From Alcaligenes sp. SORT26 (GTDB lineage Bacteria > Pseudomonadota > Gammaproteobacteria > Burkholderiales > Burkholderiaceae_B), in assembly GCF_017377875.1 (NCBI RefSeq), contig NZ_CP070975.1, forward strand, positions 620,001-684,000: DNA of 64,000 nt. Direction: 5' to 3'. This document shows, in pieces, positions 1-8,072 of the stretch. The notes beneath the pieces were generated by a model. The model was given only the letters and a program-made list of their open reading frames with translations, was not told the origin of the DNA and made no database searches. The position numbers were made by a program, and so were the translations under genes. Position 1 is the first letter of the stretch. Each line of letters opens with the position of its first letter.

Positions 1-34
1 TCGCATATGAATTGCTCCGTTCAGCATAGATCTT

Positions 35-53
35 AATGCAAATAATTCTCATT
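35..53. promoter_or_regulatory. Fur box upstream of the siderophore-like cluster
   Basis: The 19-mer AATGCAAATAATTCTCATT reads AATGAGAATTATTTGCATT on the other strand, a close match to classical Fur boxes. It lies about 70 bp before the GTG of the first gene, inside an AT-rich stretch (about 30-70) suited to a promoter. Iron-repressed transcription of the downstream genes is inferred. The site could instead serve a divergent gene left of the window. Confidence 0.75.
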
Positions 54-123
54 AAATATATATCATTTCTAGCTGTCATGGCAGAGGGAAGGGCCATTGT
101 GGAATTTACGGAGGTAGAAAACA

Positions 124-1188
124 GTGCTGGATCGATCGCTTAGAGAGGTGGTTTTGTCAGAGCAATTGCTGGAGTCGCATGCTCTGCAAGCCTGTTGGGA
201 CGCGCAGTTGGCAGGCTTGAGTGCAGATGCCTTGAACCTGGCGTTGGAGCACGGCGTGTTTGCACATCTGGATCAGTTTATCGCTGCTGAAGAACTTGCG
301 CAGGTGCTCAAGTGGGATGCAGACAACACCAGCTACTTGCTGGAATTGCTCTGGAGCCTGGAGTTGCTGGAGTGTCAGTGGACCTGTCCGCGACGCTATC
401 GCAGCCTGCCTAAATCGGCCCGTTATTTCAATCCCAACTCGGCGGAATATTGTGGTGATGCCTTGCTGTTTAGGCACGGCGTGCTGCGGCAGGTGGGCCT
501 TCAGTTGGATGAGTTGGTACGCAATGGCAAGTCGCCTCCGGCAGACCCGAAACTGGTTCAACAAGGCTGGGCGGCAGCAGCACGTGCGCAAATTGCCCAA
601 GAGCAAAGCGCAGTAACAGCGAATGTGGCCTGTGAGATTTTTGGGGCGGTGCCAGAGTTCTGGCAGGCGCAGCGATTGCTGGATCTGGGTGGTGGCCCAG
701 GTCTGGTCGCCATTGCCTTGGCACAGCAACAGCACGATTTACATGCTGTGGTCTTTGAGTACGAAGCGGCGGCAGCCGTGGCTCAGCAACGAATTCTGGA
801 CGCGGGCCTGGAGACACGTTTAAGCACCATGGCGGGGGATTTGCTGGTGGACGATTTTGGCTCGGGTTATGACCTGATCTGGTGCTCCTCTGTGCTGCAT
901 TTTGTGCCGGACATTCCTGCTTTGCTGGCTCGCCTGTATCGCGCCTTGCGCCCCGGTGGTGTGCTGGTGTGCTGTCACGCCGAAGTGCATACCGAGGTCA
1001 GCAAGGCCAAACGGATTTTGCATTACTACCTGCATATGCGCATGCAAGGTCGCCAGGTGCTGCCGGAAGGGCAGTTGGCTCGGTTACTGGAACAAGCTGG
1101 ATTTGATGAGGTTCAGCAGTTTGATGAGGTGCGCTTTCCGGTTGCGCCCGTCACTGCATTGATTGCGCGCAAAGCGTGCAAAGGGTGA
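124..1188 (+). CDS. SAM-dependent O-methyltransferase-like protein, first gene of the siderophore-like cluster
   Basis: A 354-residue protein starting at GTG with a good ribosome-binding site (CGGAGGT, 109-115). Residues 1 to about 110 look like the winged-helix dimerisation domain of small-molecule methyltransferases of the acetylserotonin/hydroxyindole type. SAM motif I, LLDLGGGPG, lies near residues 185-193, followed by acidic motif II and a WCSSVLHFV motif. The substrate is unknown. The Fur box upstream and the sulfur-carrier, ligase and permease genes downstream suggest a role in, or self-protection around, a small metal-binding metabolite. A methyltransferase is, as I recall, also part of the pyridine dithiocarboxylate (pdt) cluster. 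The stop codon TGA overlaps a possible ATG of the next gene. Confidence 0.8.
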   Translation: MLDRSLREVVLSEQLLESHALQACWDAQLAGLSADALNLALEHGVFAHLDQFIAAEELAQVLKWDADNTSYLLELLWSLELLECQWTCPRRYRSLPKSARYFNPNSAEYCGDALLFRHGVLRQVGLQLDELVRNGKSPPADPKLVQQGWAAAARAQIAQEQSAVTANVACEIFGAVPEFWQAQRLLDLGGGPGLVAIALAQQQHDLHAVVFEYEAAAAVAQQRILDAGLETRLSTMAGDLLVDDFGSGYDLIWCSSVLHFVPDIPALLARLYRALRPGGVLVCCHAEVHTEVSKAKRILHYYLHMRMQGRQVLPEGQLARLLEQAGFDEVQQFDEVRFPVAPVTALIARKACKG

Positions 1189-1193
1189 TGAGA

Positions 1194-2429
1194 ATGAAGA
1201 CGTGGAAAGCGTGGGGGGCACAGTTGCTGTTTGGCTGGATGAATCTGGTGCTGGCCGTCCCCAGTATTTACCTGATGTTGGGCATGCCTTTGGTGATGCG
1301 TCAGCATGGCTGGTCCGGCACCGAGATCGGCTTGTTCCAGTTGGCGGCTTTGCCCGCCATTTTCAAATTGGTGCTGGCCATGCCGGTGCAGCGTGTTCGC
1401 CTGGGAGGCGGGCATTTTGTGCATTGGCTGTGGTTGATGGCGGTGCTCTTGCTGGCTTTGTATGTGGGTATCGGTCGTGAAAACCTGATCGATCAGCGCG
1501 CCACGCTCTTCGCACTGACCTTTGCGATCAGCATCGTCGCTACCTGGATGGATATTCCCCTGAATGCCTTGGCGGTTCAGTATTTGCCGCGTGAAGAGCA
1601 GTTGCGGGCAGGCAGTATTCGTTCTGCGGCCTTGTTCCTGGGGGCGATTGTGGGTGCTGGCGTGATGGTGCTGGTGCAAGCACGATGGGGCTGGCAAGCG
1701 CCGTTTGCCTTGATGGGTTTGGGCCTGGTGATAGGCTGCCTGCCTTTTGCTTTTCTGCGTTCCAAGGCCGGTTTGCAAGCGGCTGAAACGGAGCAGACAC
1801 CGCCCGGCTTTGTGGCAGATTGGGTCAGCTTCTTTGGGCAGGAAGGCGCCAAGCAATGGACCAGCCTGCTGCTGACCAGCTTCCCGTTTATCGGCGCAGT
1901 CTGGTTTTACTTGAAACCCTTGATGCTGGATCAGGGCATGCCTTTGGAAGAGGTGGCCTGGACCGTAGGGATTGCCGGGGGTATTACGGGCGCGATATTC
2001 AGCCTGATTGGTGGGCGTCTGGCTTCCTTCCTGGGCGCGGCACGAGCCATTCCTATCTATCTGCTGGCGGCGCTGCTGTCCTTGATTTTGTTGATGGTGT
2101 CGGTCTGGGCAAAACTGGGGCCCGCCTGGCTTATCAGCAGTGCCATGTTGATTGCTGCCAGCATGGGGGCTGTCTCTGCCTTGCTGTTCGGCCTGACCAT
2201 GTTTTTCACCCGTAGACAGCGCAATGCTTCCGACTACGGTTTGCAGTCGACCATTTTCACCTTGGCGCGCATGGCTGTCCCGATTGCAGCGGGCATTTTG
2301 CTGGATCGCTTTGGGCAGGTCGTCATGCTGGGTGTCTTGACCTTAGGCGTTCTGTTTGCCTTTGTACTGGCTTGGCGCGTGCGTCACAGCGTCGGTGCCA
2401 GCACCGAAGTTTTGCTGCGCAGCCAGTAA
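1194..2429 (+). CDS. MFS permease, candidate siderophore transporter
   Basis: A roughly 411-residue hydrophobic protein with about 12 membrane segments. The family resembles the PAT/RhtX/FptX branch of the major facilitator superfamily, which includes inner-membrane siderophore permeases. Three starts are in frame: GTG 1176, ATG 1188 (overlapping the previous TGA) and ATG 1194. The last is chosen because AAAGGG at 1180-1185 sits 8 nt upstream of it. It follows the methyltransferase directly and lies behind the Fur box, which fits uptake of an iron chelate. The pdt cluster also encodes an inner-membrane permease needed for use of its product. Export cannot be excluded. Confidence 0.75.
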   Translation: MKTWKAWGAQLLFGWMNLVLAVPSIYLMLGMPLVMRQHGWSGTEIGLFQLAALPAIFKLVLAMPVQRVRLGGGHFVHWLWLMAVLLLALYVGIGRENLIDQRATLFALTFAISIVATWMDIPLNALAVQYLPREEQLRAGSIRSAALFLGAIVGAGVMVLVQARWGWQAPFALMGLGLVIGCLPFAFLRSKAGLQAAETEQTPPGFVADWVSFFGQEGAKQWTSLLLTSFPFIGAVWFYLKPLMLDQGMPLEEVAWTVGIAGGITGAIFSLIGGRLASFLGAARAIPIYLLAALLSLILLMVSVWAKLGPAWLISSAMLIAASMGAVSALLFGLTMFFTRRQRNASDYGLQSTIFTLARMAVPIAAGILLDRFGQVVMLGVLTLGVLFAFVLAWRVRHSVGASTEVLLRSQ

Positions 2430-2589
2430 ATCCTCTTCTGAAAACGCCATCGCATCAGGCTTGCGTTGGCGTTCATCGTTTTTGCTCCGTTTTGCATAGA
2501 AATTAGAGCTCAAAGGCCATTGTGTCATTTTCAGACATATTTGAGAATAAGTCTTGTTCGTATTCATATGTATTTAACCAGGAGTCATT

Positions 2590-3762
2590 ATGACCTTGCC
2601 CCCTTTAGTTGAGCCCGGTGAGCCTTTAAGCCGTGAAGAGGTTAACCGTTATAGCCGTCACCTCTTGATTCCCAATGTGGGCATGGAAGGCCAGCGCCGC
2701 ATCAAAAATGCCAAAGTGCTGGTTATCGGGGCAGGGGGCCTGGGCTCGCCCACCTTGCTGTATCTGGCTGCTGCCGGGGTGGGCACACTGGGCATCATCG
2801 ACTTTGACCGAGTGGACGAATCCAATCTGCAGCGCCAGATCATTCACACGGTAGACAGCATTGGCGAGCTGAAAGTGGAAAGCGCCAAACGGGCAATTCA
2901 CAAGCTCAACCCCCACATCAAGGTAGAAACCTATACCGACCGCCTGGAACCGGACATGGCGGTGGAATTGTTCTCGCGCTATGACCTGATTCTGGATGGC
3001 ACCGATAACTTCGCGACCCGTTATCTGGTCAATGATGCGTGCATGCTGGCTGACAAACCTTATGTCTGGGGTTCGATCTTCCGCTTTGAAGGCCAGGTTT
3101 CGGTGTTCTGGGAAAACGCGCCCGGTGGTGTGGGCCTGAATTACCGCGACTTGTATCCCGAACCACCTCCACCCGAGCTGGCTCCTTCTTGCGCGCAGGG
3201 CGGTGTGTTTGGTGTCTTGTGCGCCTCCATCGCCTCCATCATGTCGACCGAAGCCATCAAGCTGATTACCGGCATTGGTGATCCACTGATCGGCCGCCTG
3301 ATTGCCTATGACGCGCTGGACATGCGCTACCGCGAATTGCCTATCCGTCGTCTGCCCAATCGCAAGGCGATCACTGAGCTGGGTGACTATCAAACCTTCT
3401 GCGGCCTGAATCCACCTGCTGATGCGATGGTGATTCCCGTACCGGTGATGGATGTGCTCCAGCTTAAAGAGCGGCTGGACCAGGATCAGGCTCCGATTCT
3501 GATTGACGTGCGTGACCCCAATGAATGGGAAATCGTCAACATTCCTGGTGCGATTCTGATGCCCAAATCACCCACTGTTGCTGCCGAAATTCTGGCTGCT
3601 TTTGGTCCGAATGCGGATCTGGTTATTTCGTGCCGCTCCGGTGCTCGCTCCAAAACTGTTTGCGAAGAGCTGATCAAGTTGAACGCGGCCAAGGTACGCA
3701 ATCTGGAAGGCGGCGTACTGGCCTGGGTGGAGCAGGTCGCTCCCGAATTGGCGTCTTACTAA
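2590..3762 (+). CDS. MoeZ-like adenylyltransferase/sulfurtransferase (ThiF-rhodanese fusion)
   Basis: This 390-residue protein should adenylate and then thiolate the C-terminus of a ubiquitin-like sulfur carrier. An N-terminal ThiF/MoeB domain has the nucleotide motif GAGGLG at 47-52, the DFD acidic motif at 71-73 and a probable active-site Cys201 in PSCAQGG. A C-terminal rhodanese domain has the persulfide loop CRSGARSKT with Cys348. The two CxxC zinc pairs of E. coli MoeB are not evident, as in MoeZ-type proteins. ATG follows CAGGAG. It heads a trio with the JAMM peptidase and sulfur carrier below, the arrangement of pdt/qbs thiocarboxylate clusters and of CysO-dependent cysteine synthesis. 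A weak Fur-like AT-rich stretch lies near 2540-2560. Confidence 0.9.
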   Translation: MTLPPLVEPGEPLSREEVNRYSRHLLIPNVGMEGQRRIKNAKVLVIGAGGLGSPTLLYLAAAGVGTLGIIDFDRVDESNLQRQIIHTVDSIGELKVESAKRAIHKLNPHIKVETYTDRLEPDMAVELFSRYDLILDGTDNFATRYLVNDACMLADKPYVWGSIFRFEGQVSVFWENAPGGVGLNYRDLYPEPPPPELAPSCAQGGVFGVLCASIASIMSTEAIKLITGIGDPLIGRLIAYDALDMRYRELPIRRLPNRKAITELGDYQTFCGLNPPADAMVIPVPVMDVLQLKERLDQDQAPILIDVRDPNEWEIVNIPGAILMPKSPTVAAEILAAFGPNADLVISCRSGARSKTVCEELIKLNAAKVRNLEGGVLAWVEQVAPELASY

Positions 3763-3781
3763 GTTCGGGAAGGAGCACATC

Positions 3782-4189
3782 ATGGCCTTGCAGATTCGTC
3801 GTTCTGCCCTGGAGCAAGTTCTGAATCATGCCAAGCAGGATCACCCCATCGAGGCATGCGGACTGATTGCCGCCCAAGAAGGCTCGCTGGTGGCCGAGCG
3901 CGTGCTGCCCATGCAAAACCGGGCCGCTTCGGACGTGTTTTACCAGTTCGATTCACGTGAGCAATTCCAGGTCTATCGCCGTCTGGATGAGGACGATCAG
4001 GAGTGCTGCGTGATCTATCACTCCCATACCGCCAGCCAGGCCTTTCCCAGCAAGGACGACATTGATTTTGCAGGCCATCCCGAACTGCATTACCTGATCG
4101 TGTCCACCTGGGACCAGGCCACGGTGCCGGTTCGATCCTTCCGGATTATCGACGGCGGCGTCACTGAAGAAACCATTGTCATCGTCTAG
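3782..4189 (+). CDS. Mec-like JAMM metallopeptidase
   Basis: A 135-residue Mov34/MPN-family protein. The zinc-site signature is complete: Glu24, His80-Ser-His82 and Asp93 (HSH, seven residues, SxxD). Relatives such as mycobacterial Mec cleave cysteine or extra residues from the C-terminus of a CysO-type carrier. Equivalents in thioquinolobactin clusters trim the carrier so that Gly-Gly is exposed. The mature carrier encoded next already ends in Gly-Gly, so here the enzyme may release product rather than mature the carrier (inference). It lies 19 bp after moeZ and 51 bp before the carrier gene, with AAGGAG before its ATG. Confidence 0.9.
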   Translation: MALQIRRSALEQVLNHAKQDHPIEACGLIAAQEGSLVAERVLPMQNRAASDVFYQFDSREQFQVYRRLDEDDQECCVIYHSHTASQAFPSKDDIDFAGHPELHYLIVSTWDQATVPVRSFRIIDGGVTEETIVIV

Positions 4190-4240
4190 CAAGCCGCGTA
4201 TCCCGGCTGCCACAAAAAATCATTTCCAAGGAGTTTAAGC

Positions 4241-4513
4241 ATGTCCATTTCAGTCTCTATTCCGACCTTGCTGCGTCCCCTGACCAACGGCGAGAAAAAA
4301 GTACAGGCCCAAGGTGCGTCAGTGGGTGAAGTTATTGAACATCTGGAAGGTCAGTTTCCCGGCATCAAGGCACGCCTGATGAACGGCGAAGACCTGCATC
4401 GCTTCGTGAACATCTACGTGAACGAAGAAGACATCCGCTTTAGCGATGGCCTGAAAACCGCGACCCGCACGGGCGATAGCCTGACGGTACTGCCTGCTGT
4501 TGCAGGGGGCTAA
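4241..4513 (+). CDS. MoaD/ThiS/CysO-family sulfur carrier
   Basis: A 90-residue ubiquitin-fold sulfur carrier ending in AVAGG. The C-terminal diglycine is the hallmark of proteins adenylated and converted to thiocarboxylate by MoeB/MoeZ enzymes. A strong AAGGAG precedes the ATG. With MoeZ and the JAMM peptidase it forms a complete thiocarboxylate-generating module. Because an AMP-ligase and CoA-transferase follow, the sulfur is more likely destined for a secondary metabolite than for molybdopterin or thiamine, although CysO-type cysteine synthesis is an alternative. No cysM-like gene is adjacent. Confidence 0.9.
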   Translation: MSISVSIPTLLRPLTNGEKKVQAQGASVGEVIEHLEGQFPGIKARLMNGEDLHRFVNIYVNEEDIRFSDGLKTATRTGDSLTVLPAVAGG

Positions 4514-4569
4514 GACCACGCGGTCTGGGTTTTCATGGTGCAAGTGCTGGTTTTCTGAATCAGCACTTG
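4512..4569 (+). terminator. Two small hairpins between sulfur carrier and CoA-transferase genes
   Basis: AGACC-ACGC-GGTCT (4513-4525) is followed by GGGTTTT, and a second hairpin CAAGTGCTG/CAGCACTTG pairs 4541-4549 with 4561-4569. They may attenuate or process the transcript after the sulfur-transfer trio. The second hairpin covers the TTG at 4567, which argues against that codon as the start of the next gene. Confidence 0.45.
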
Positions 4570-4596
4570 GCGTGCGCATCACTCTGGTTTGGAACT

Positions 4597-6414
4597 ATGT
4601 CTGAATTACTACATGGCTGCGGATTGAGCTGGCAGATGGGGAAACAGCCCCCGTATTGGAAGGGCTTGCCTATCGCTTTGGGGCGCCAGGCCCGATTGTT
4701 GGGCCTGACCGAGCAAGGCTTGTCCGCCGCTCAGCAGGACGAGGCGGTTTTCAGCCTGCATTCGCCTGATTTTGGAACGATTAGCACGCGGCTTGAAACT
4801 GAATCGGGCGGCATGACACAAGCGGCCATCAGCGAGCTGAGCATGCAGGCTGCCAGCGGCATTTTGTCTGTACATGGACGCTCCAGCGGCCCCTCCGGCA
4901 CGCTGGGTCTGGATTACTTGGCGGTGTTAAGTTCGGCCATGAGCTTGCAAGCCACATTGGCCGCTGCGTTGGGTCAGTTGCGTGGCGGGCGTTTTTCTAC
5001 GGTGTCGGTCTCGCCCTTGGGCTGCGGCTTACTGAGCATTGGCCAGTATCTGGCGGGCGCGACAGTCAGCCAGGACCCGGAGCAGTTATTGGCAGGCAGT
5101 TATGACGCCGGTTTGCGGCCGCCCTTTATCTCGCAAGACGGTGTGGTCTTTGAACTGGAAACCTTGGACCCCCGACCCTGGCGTGCATTTTGGGAGGCAG
5201 TAGGGGTTCCTGCAGACTTGGCAGGTCAGGCGTGGAAAGCTTTTTTGCTGCGCTATGCCAAAGCCGTGTGTCCCATGCCCGCCGCATGTTTAAGCAGGTT
5301 GCAAGCGCTGAATTTTGCTCGCTTGCAGGAGCTGGCTTTACAGACAGGCATGGCGATTTTGCCGGTGCGCACGCCAGCCCAGCGTCAGATGGATGGTGAT
5401 TACGCCGCCCTGGCTGGTTTATGGCAGCACCAGGGGCAGGCGGCTTCTGGTTCCTTGCGTGCCTTGCCCTCGAATGCGGATCTGCCCTTGCGCGGTTTGC
5501 GAGTGGTGGAGTCATGCCGCCGAATTCAGGGCCCAATTGCCGGTCACTTGCTTGCGCTCCTGGGGGCCGAGGTAATTCGTCTAGAGCCTCCGGGCGGCGA
5601 TCCTTTGCGTGCCATGCCACCGTGTGTGGATGGTTGTTCTGTACGGTTTGATGCGCTGAATCAATTAAAGACCGTGCAGGAAGTGGACATCAAGTCAGCC
5701 GAAGGCAGGCAGGCTATCTACGAACTGGTGCGCGAATCGGATGTGTTTCTGCACAACTGGGCACCGGGCAAGGCGGCTGAACTGAAGCTGGATGCTCAGG
5801 ATTTGCATGCCGTGCGCCCCGATCTGGTTTACGCCTATGCCGGAGGCTGGGGGCAGGAGCAGGTGGATGCCCCGGGTACGGACTTCACGGTGCAAGCTTG
5901 GTCGGGCATTGCCCACACCATCTCTCAAACCTCGGATGCGCGGGGTGGGTCCTTGTTTACGGTGCTTGATGTGCTGGGCGGGGTGATGGCCGCGCTGGGT
6001 ATCAGTGCCGCCTTGCTGCGCCGGAGTCTGACCGGGTCGGGCCTGCGCGTAGACAGCTCCTTGTTGGCCACGGCCGACCATCTGGTCCAGGCCGTCTCTC
6101 CCATCAGTAAAACCGGCGTTTCTGCGGTGTTCCAGACAGGCGAGGGCTTCATCGTCATCGACTGCCAGGATCAAACGCATCTGAACGCGTTGGCCGGGTG
6201 GCTGAATGTGGCCCCCGATGCGGTCTGGACGGTCTTGCCGGATCGTCTTCTGTCCCAGTCTGCTCTAAGCCTGGAAACGCAACTGGACGTGCTGGGCATA
6301 CCGGCTCGCACCGTTCATCGCAATCTGGCGCAACTGCGTGCTGATCCACGCCTGGCGTCTCATTTCCATGACAAGGGCTATTCGTCTGTTAATTCTCCCT
6401 GGAGGTTTTTATGA
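4597..6414 (+). CDS. Tandem class III CoA-transferase (CaiB/BaiF family)
   Basis: About 605 residues from ATG 4597, preferred over TTG 4567, which lies in a hairpin. The C-terminal half begins with the canonical CaiB start (LPLRGLRVVES) and carries the expected catalytic Asp in PGTDFTVQAWSG near residue 429, plus GLRVDSSLLAT. The N-terminal ~290 residues look like a second, degenerate CaiB segment: an ASGIL..GTLGLDYLAVLSSAM stretch parallels WSGIA..VLDVLGGVM of the C half but lacks the Asp. Family members move CoA between carboxylic acids. A related gene sits, as I recall, in the pdt cluster. Its 3' end overlaps the next ATG (ATGA). Confidence 0.85.
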   Translation: MSELLHGCGLSWQMGKQPPYWKGLPIALGRQARLLGLTEQGLSAAQQDEAVFSLHSPDFGTISTRLETESGGMTQAAISELSMQAASGILSVHGRSSGPSGTLGLDYLAVLSSAMSLQATLAAALGQLRGGRFSTVSVSPLGCGLLSIGQYLAGATVSQDPEQLLAGSYDAGLRPPFISQDGVVFELETLDPRPWRAFWEAVGVPADLAGQAWKAFLLRYAKAVCPMPAACLSRLQALNFARLQELALQTGMAILPVRTPAQRQMDGDYAALAGLWQHQGQAASGSLRALPSNADLPLRGLRVVESCRRIQGPIAGHLLALLGAEVIRLEPPGGDPLRAMPPCVDGCSVRFDALNQLKTVQEVDIKSAEGRQAIYELVRESDVFLHNWAPGKAAELKLDAQDLHAVRPDLVYAYAGGWGQEQVDAPGTDFTVQAWSGIAHTISQTSDARGGSLFTVLDVLGGVMAALGISAALLRRSLTGSGLRVDSSLLATADHLVQAVSPISKTGVSAVFQTGEGFIVIDCQDQTHLNALAGWLNVAPDAVWTVLPDRLLSQSALSLETQLDVLGIPARTVHRNLAQLRADPRLASHFHDKGYSSVNSPWRFL

Positions 6415-8072
6415 ATCACGCTGGCATCATTGATCTGGTCCCTGCGTCATTGCGCCAACGCTGGATAGAGGACGGTACTTACCCGAACAAGCCGGTCTTT
6501 ACGCTGTTCGCGGAAAAAGCCCAGGCTCATCCCGACAGGCTGGCCGTGCTCTCGCCCGAGGGTAACGTCAGCTACAGCGCCTTGATGGACGCGGCCTTGC
6601 GCCTGGCAGGCAGCTTGCGTCGTTCCGGCATTATGGCGGGCGATGTGGTGGCCTATCAGCTCAGCAACCATTGGGTGTGCTGCGCCATTGACCTGGCCGC
6701 AGCGGCCTTGGGCGCAATTGTTGCGCCATTTCCGCCCGGACGGGGCAAGCTGGATATTCAATCGCTGGTGCGTCGTTGCGATGCGCGGGCGGTGATTGTG
6801 CCGCATGAATATGCAGGCATTGATTTGTGCGAAGTCATCGAGTCCTTGCGGCCTACCTTGTTGTCCATGCGGGTATTGATCGTGCAAGGTCCATCCCGTC
6901 CCGGTTGGGTGACGCTGGATTCCTTGTTTGAGGGCGAGCCTTTGGCCTTGTCCGAGCTGCCTGAGGTGTCCCCCAATTCGCCAGTGCGTTTGCTGGTGTC
7001 TTCGGGCACGGAGTCCGAACCCAAGCTGGTGGCTTATTCGCACAATGCGCTGGTGGGTGGACGTGGCCGTTTCCTGCAACGTATCTCTCCCAACGATATG
7101 GAGTTCCGGGGCATGTACTTGGTGCCGCTGGGCTCTTCGTTCGGGTCTACGGCCACGTTTGGTGTGCTGTGCTGGTTGGGTGGATCTTTGGTGGTTCTGC
7201 CTAAATTTGATGTGCCTAGCGCCATTGCCGCCATCAATGCTTTCAAGCCCAGCTTTATCCTGGGCGTGCCCACAATGTTCCAGCGCATCGCCGCAGCGCC
7301 CGAACTGGAAAAGGCCGACAAATCCAGCTTGCGTGGTTTGATCGTGGGCGGTTCTGTCATTGACGAAGCGACGGTGCGCCGTTGCGTGGAAGCGTTTGAG
7401 TGCGGCTTTATCAGTTTGTATGGCTCGGCGGACGGAGTGAACTGCCATAACACGCTGGAGGACCCTATCGAGGTGGTCTTGAGCAGTGTCGGCACCCCCA
7501 ATCCCCAGGTGTGCGAGATTCGCCTGATTGATGATGAAGGCGAAGAGGTGCCGCAGGGCGAAGTAGGTGAAATCACGGCACGCGGCCCTTTAAGCCCCAT
7601 GCAATATGTGAACGCTCCGGAACTGGATGCGCAGTATCGGGACGAGCAGGGTTGGGTGAAAACAGGGGACTTGGGCTACATCAATGCGCAAGGGCAACTG
7701 GTGCTGGCGGGCCGCAAAAAAGACATCATTATTCGTGGTGGCGCCAATATCAGCCCCGTGCAGATTGAAGGCTTGGTGATGGCGCATCCTGATGTGGTCA
7801 CCGTGGCTTGCGTGCCGGTGCCGGATGCGGATTTGGGACAACGCATTTGCTTGTGCGTGACGGTACGTGAGGGGGCGACGCGTTTTTCCCTGAAAGAAAT
7901 TACCGACTTCCTGCGTGAACAGGGTCTGGAAGTGAACAAACTGCCTGAATATCTGCGCTTTTATCGCAGCCTGCCTTTGACACCGGCGGGCAAGATCGAC
8001 AAACGGGCATTGGCAGCGGATGCGCAGGCTGTCGGTTCCAGCGCCCAGGCCAAGACGGGGATCGCAGCATGA
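6411..8072 (+). CDS. AMP-dependent acyl/aryl ligase (ANL superfamily)
   Basis: A 553-residue adenylate-forming enzyme with the P-loop SSGTESEPK at 197-205, the KTGDLG motif, a GRKKDIIIRGG hinge and the C-terminal catalytic Lys528 in PAGKIDK. It should activate a carboxylic acid as acyl-AMP. In thiocarboxylate siderophore pathways such a ligase activates dipicolinate or a quinoline carboxylate so that the carrier thiocarboxylate can donate sulfur (known for pdt/qbs, inferred here). The start overlaps the CoA-transferase stop and has a strong GGAGG, indicating translational coupling. It overlaps the next gene by ATGA. The substrate cannot be read from the sequence. Confidence 0.88.
   Translation: MNHAGIIDLVPASLRQRWIEDGTYPNKPVFTLFAEKAQAHPDRLAVLSPEGNVSYSALMDAALRLAGSLRRSGIMAGDVVAYQLSNHWVCCAIDLAAAALGAIVAPFPPGRGKLDIQSLVRRCDARAVIVPHEYAGIDLCEVIESLRPTLLSMRVLIVQGPSRPGWVTLDSLFEGEPLALSELPEVSPNSPVRLLVSSGTESEPKLVAYSHNALVGGRGRFLQRISPNDMEFRGMYLVPLGSSFGSTATFGVLCWLGGSLVVLPKFDVPSAIAAINAFKPSFILGVPTMFQRIAAAPELEKADKSSLRGLIVGGSVIDEATVRRCVEAFECGFISLYGSADGVNCHNTLEDPIEVVLSSVGTPNPQVCEIRLIDDEGEEVPQGEVGEITARGPLSPMQYVNAPELDAQYRDEQGWVKTGDLGYINAQGQLVLAGRKKDIIIRGGANISPVQIEGLVMAHPDVVTVACVPVPDADLGQRICLCVTVREGATRFSLKEITDFLREQGLEVNKLPEYLRFYRSLPLTPAGKIDKRALAADAQAVGSSAQAKTGIAA

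Noticed and set aside
2539-2560. Second Fur-like stretch before the MoeZ gene
   Set aside because: Only a half match (TTTGAGAATAAGTCTT), without dyad symmetry; it was not listed as a separate site.
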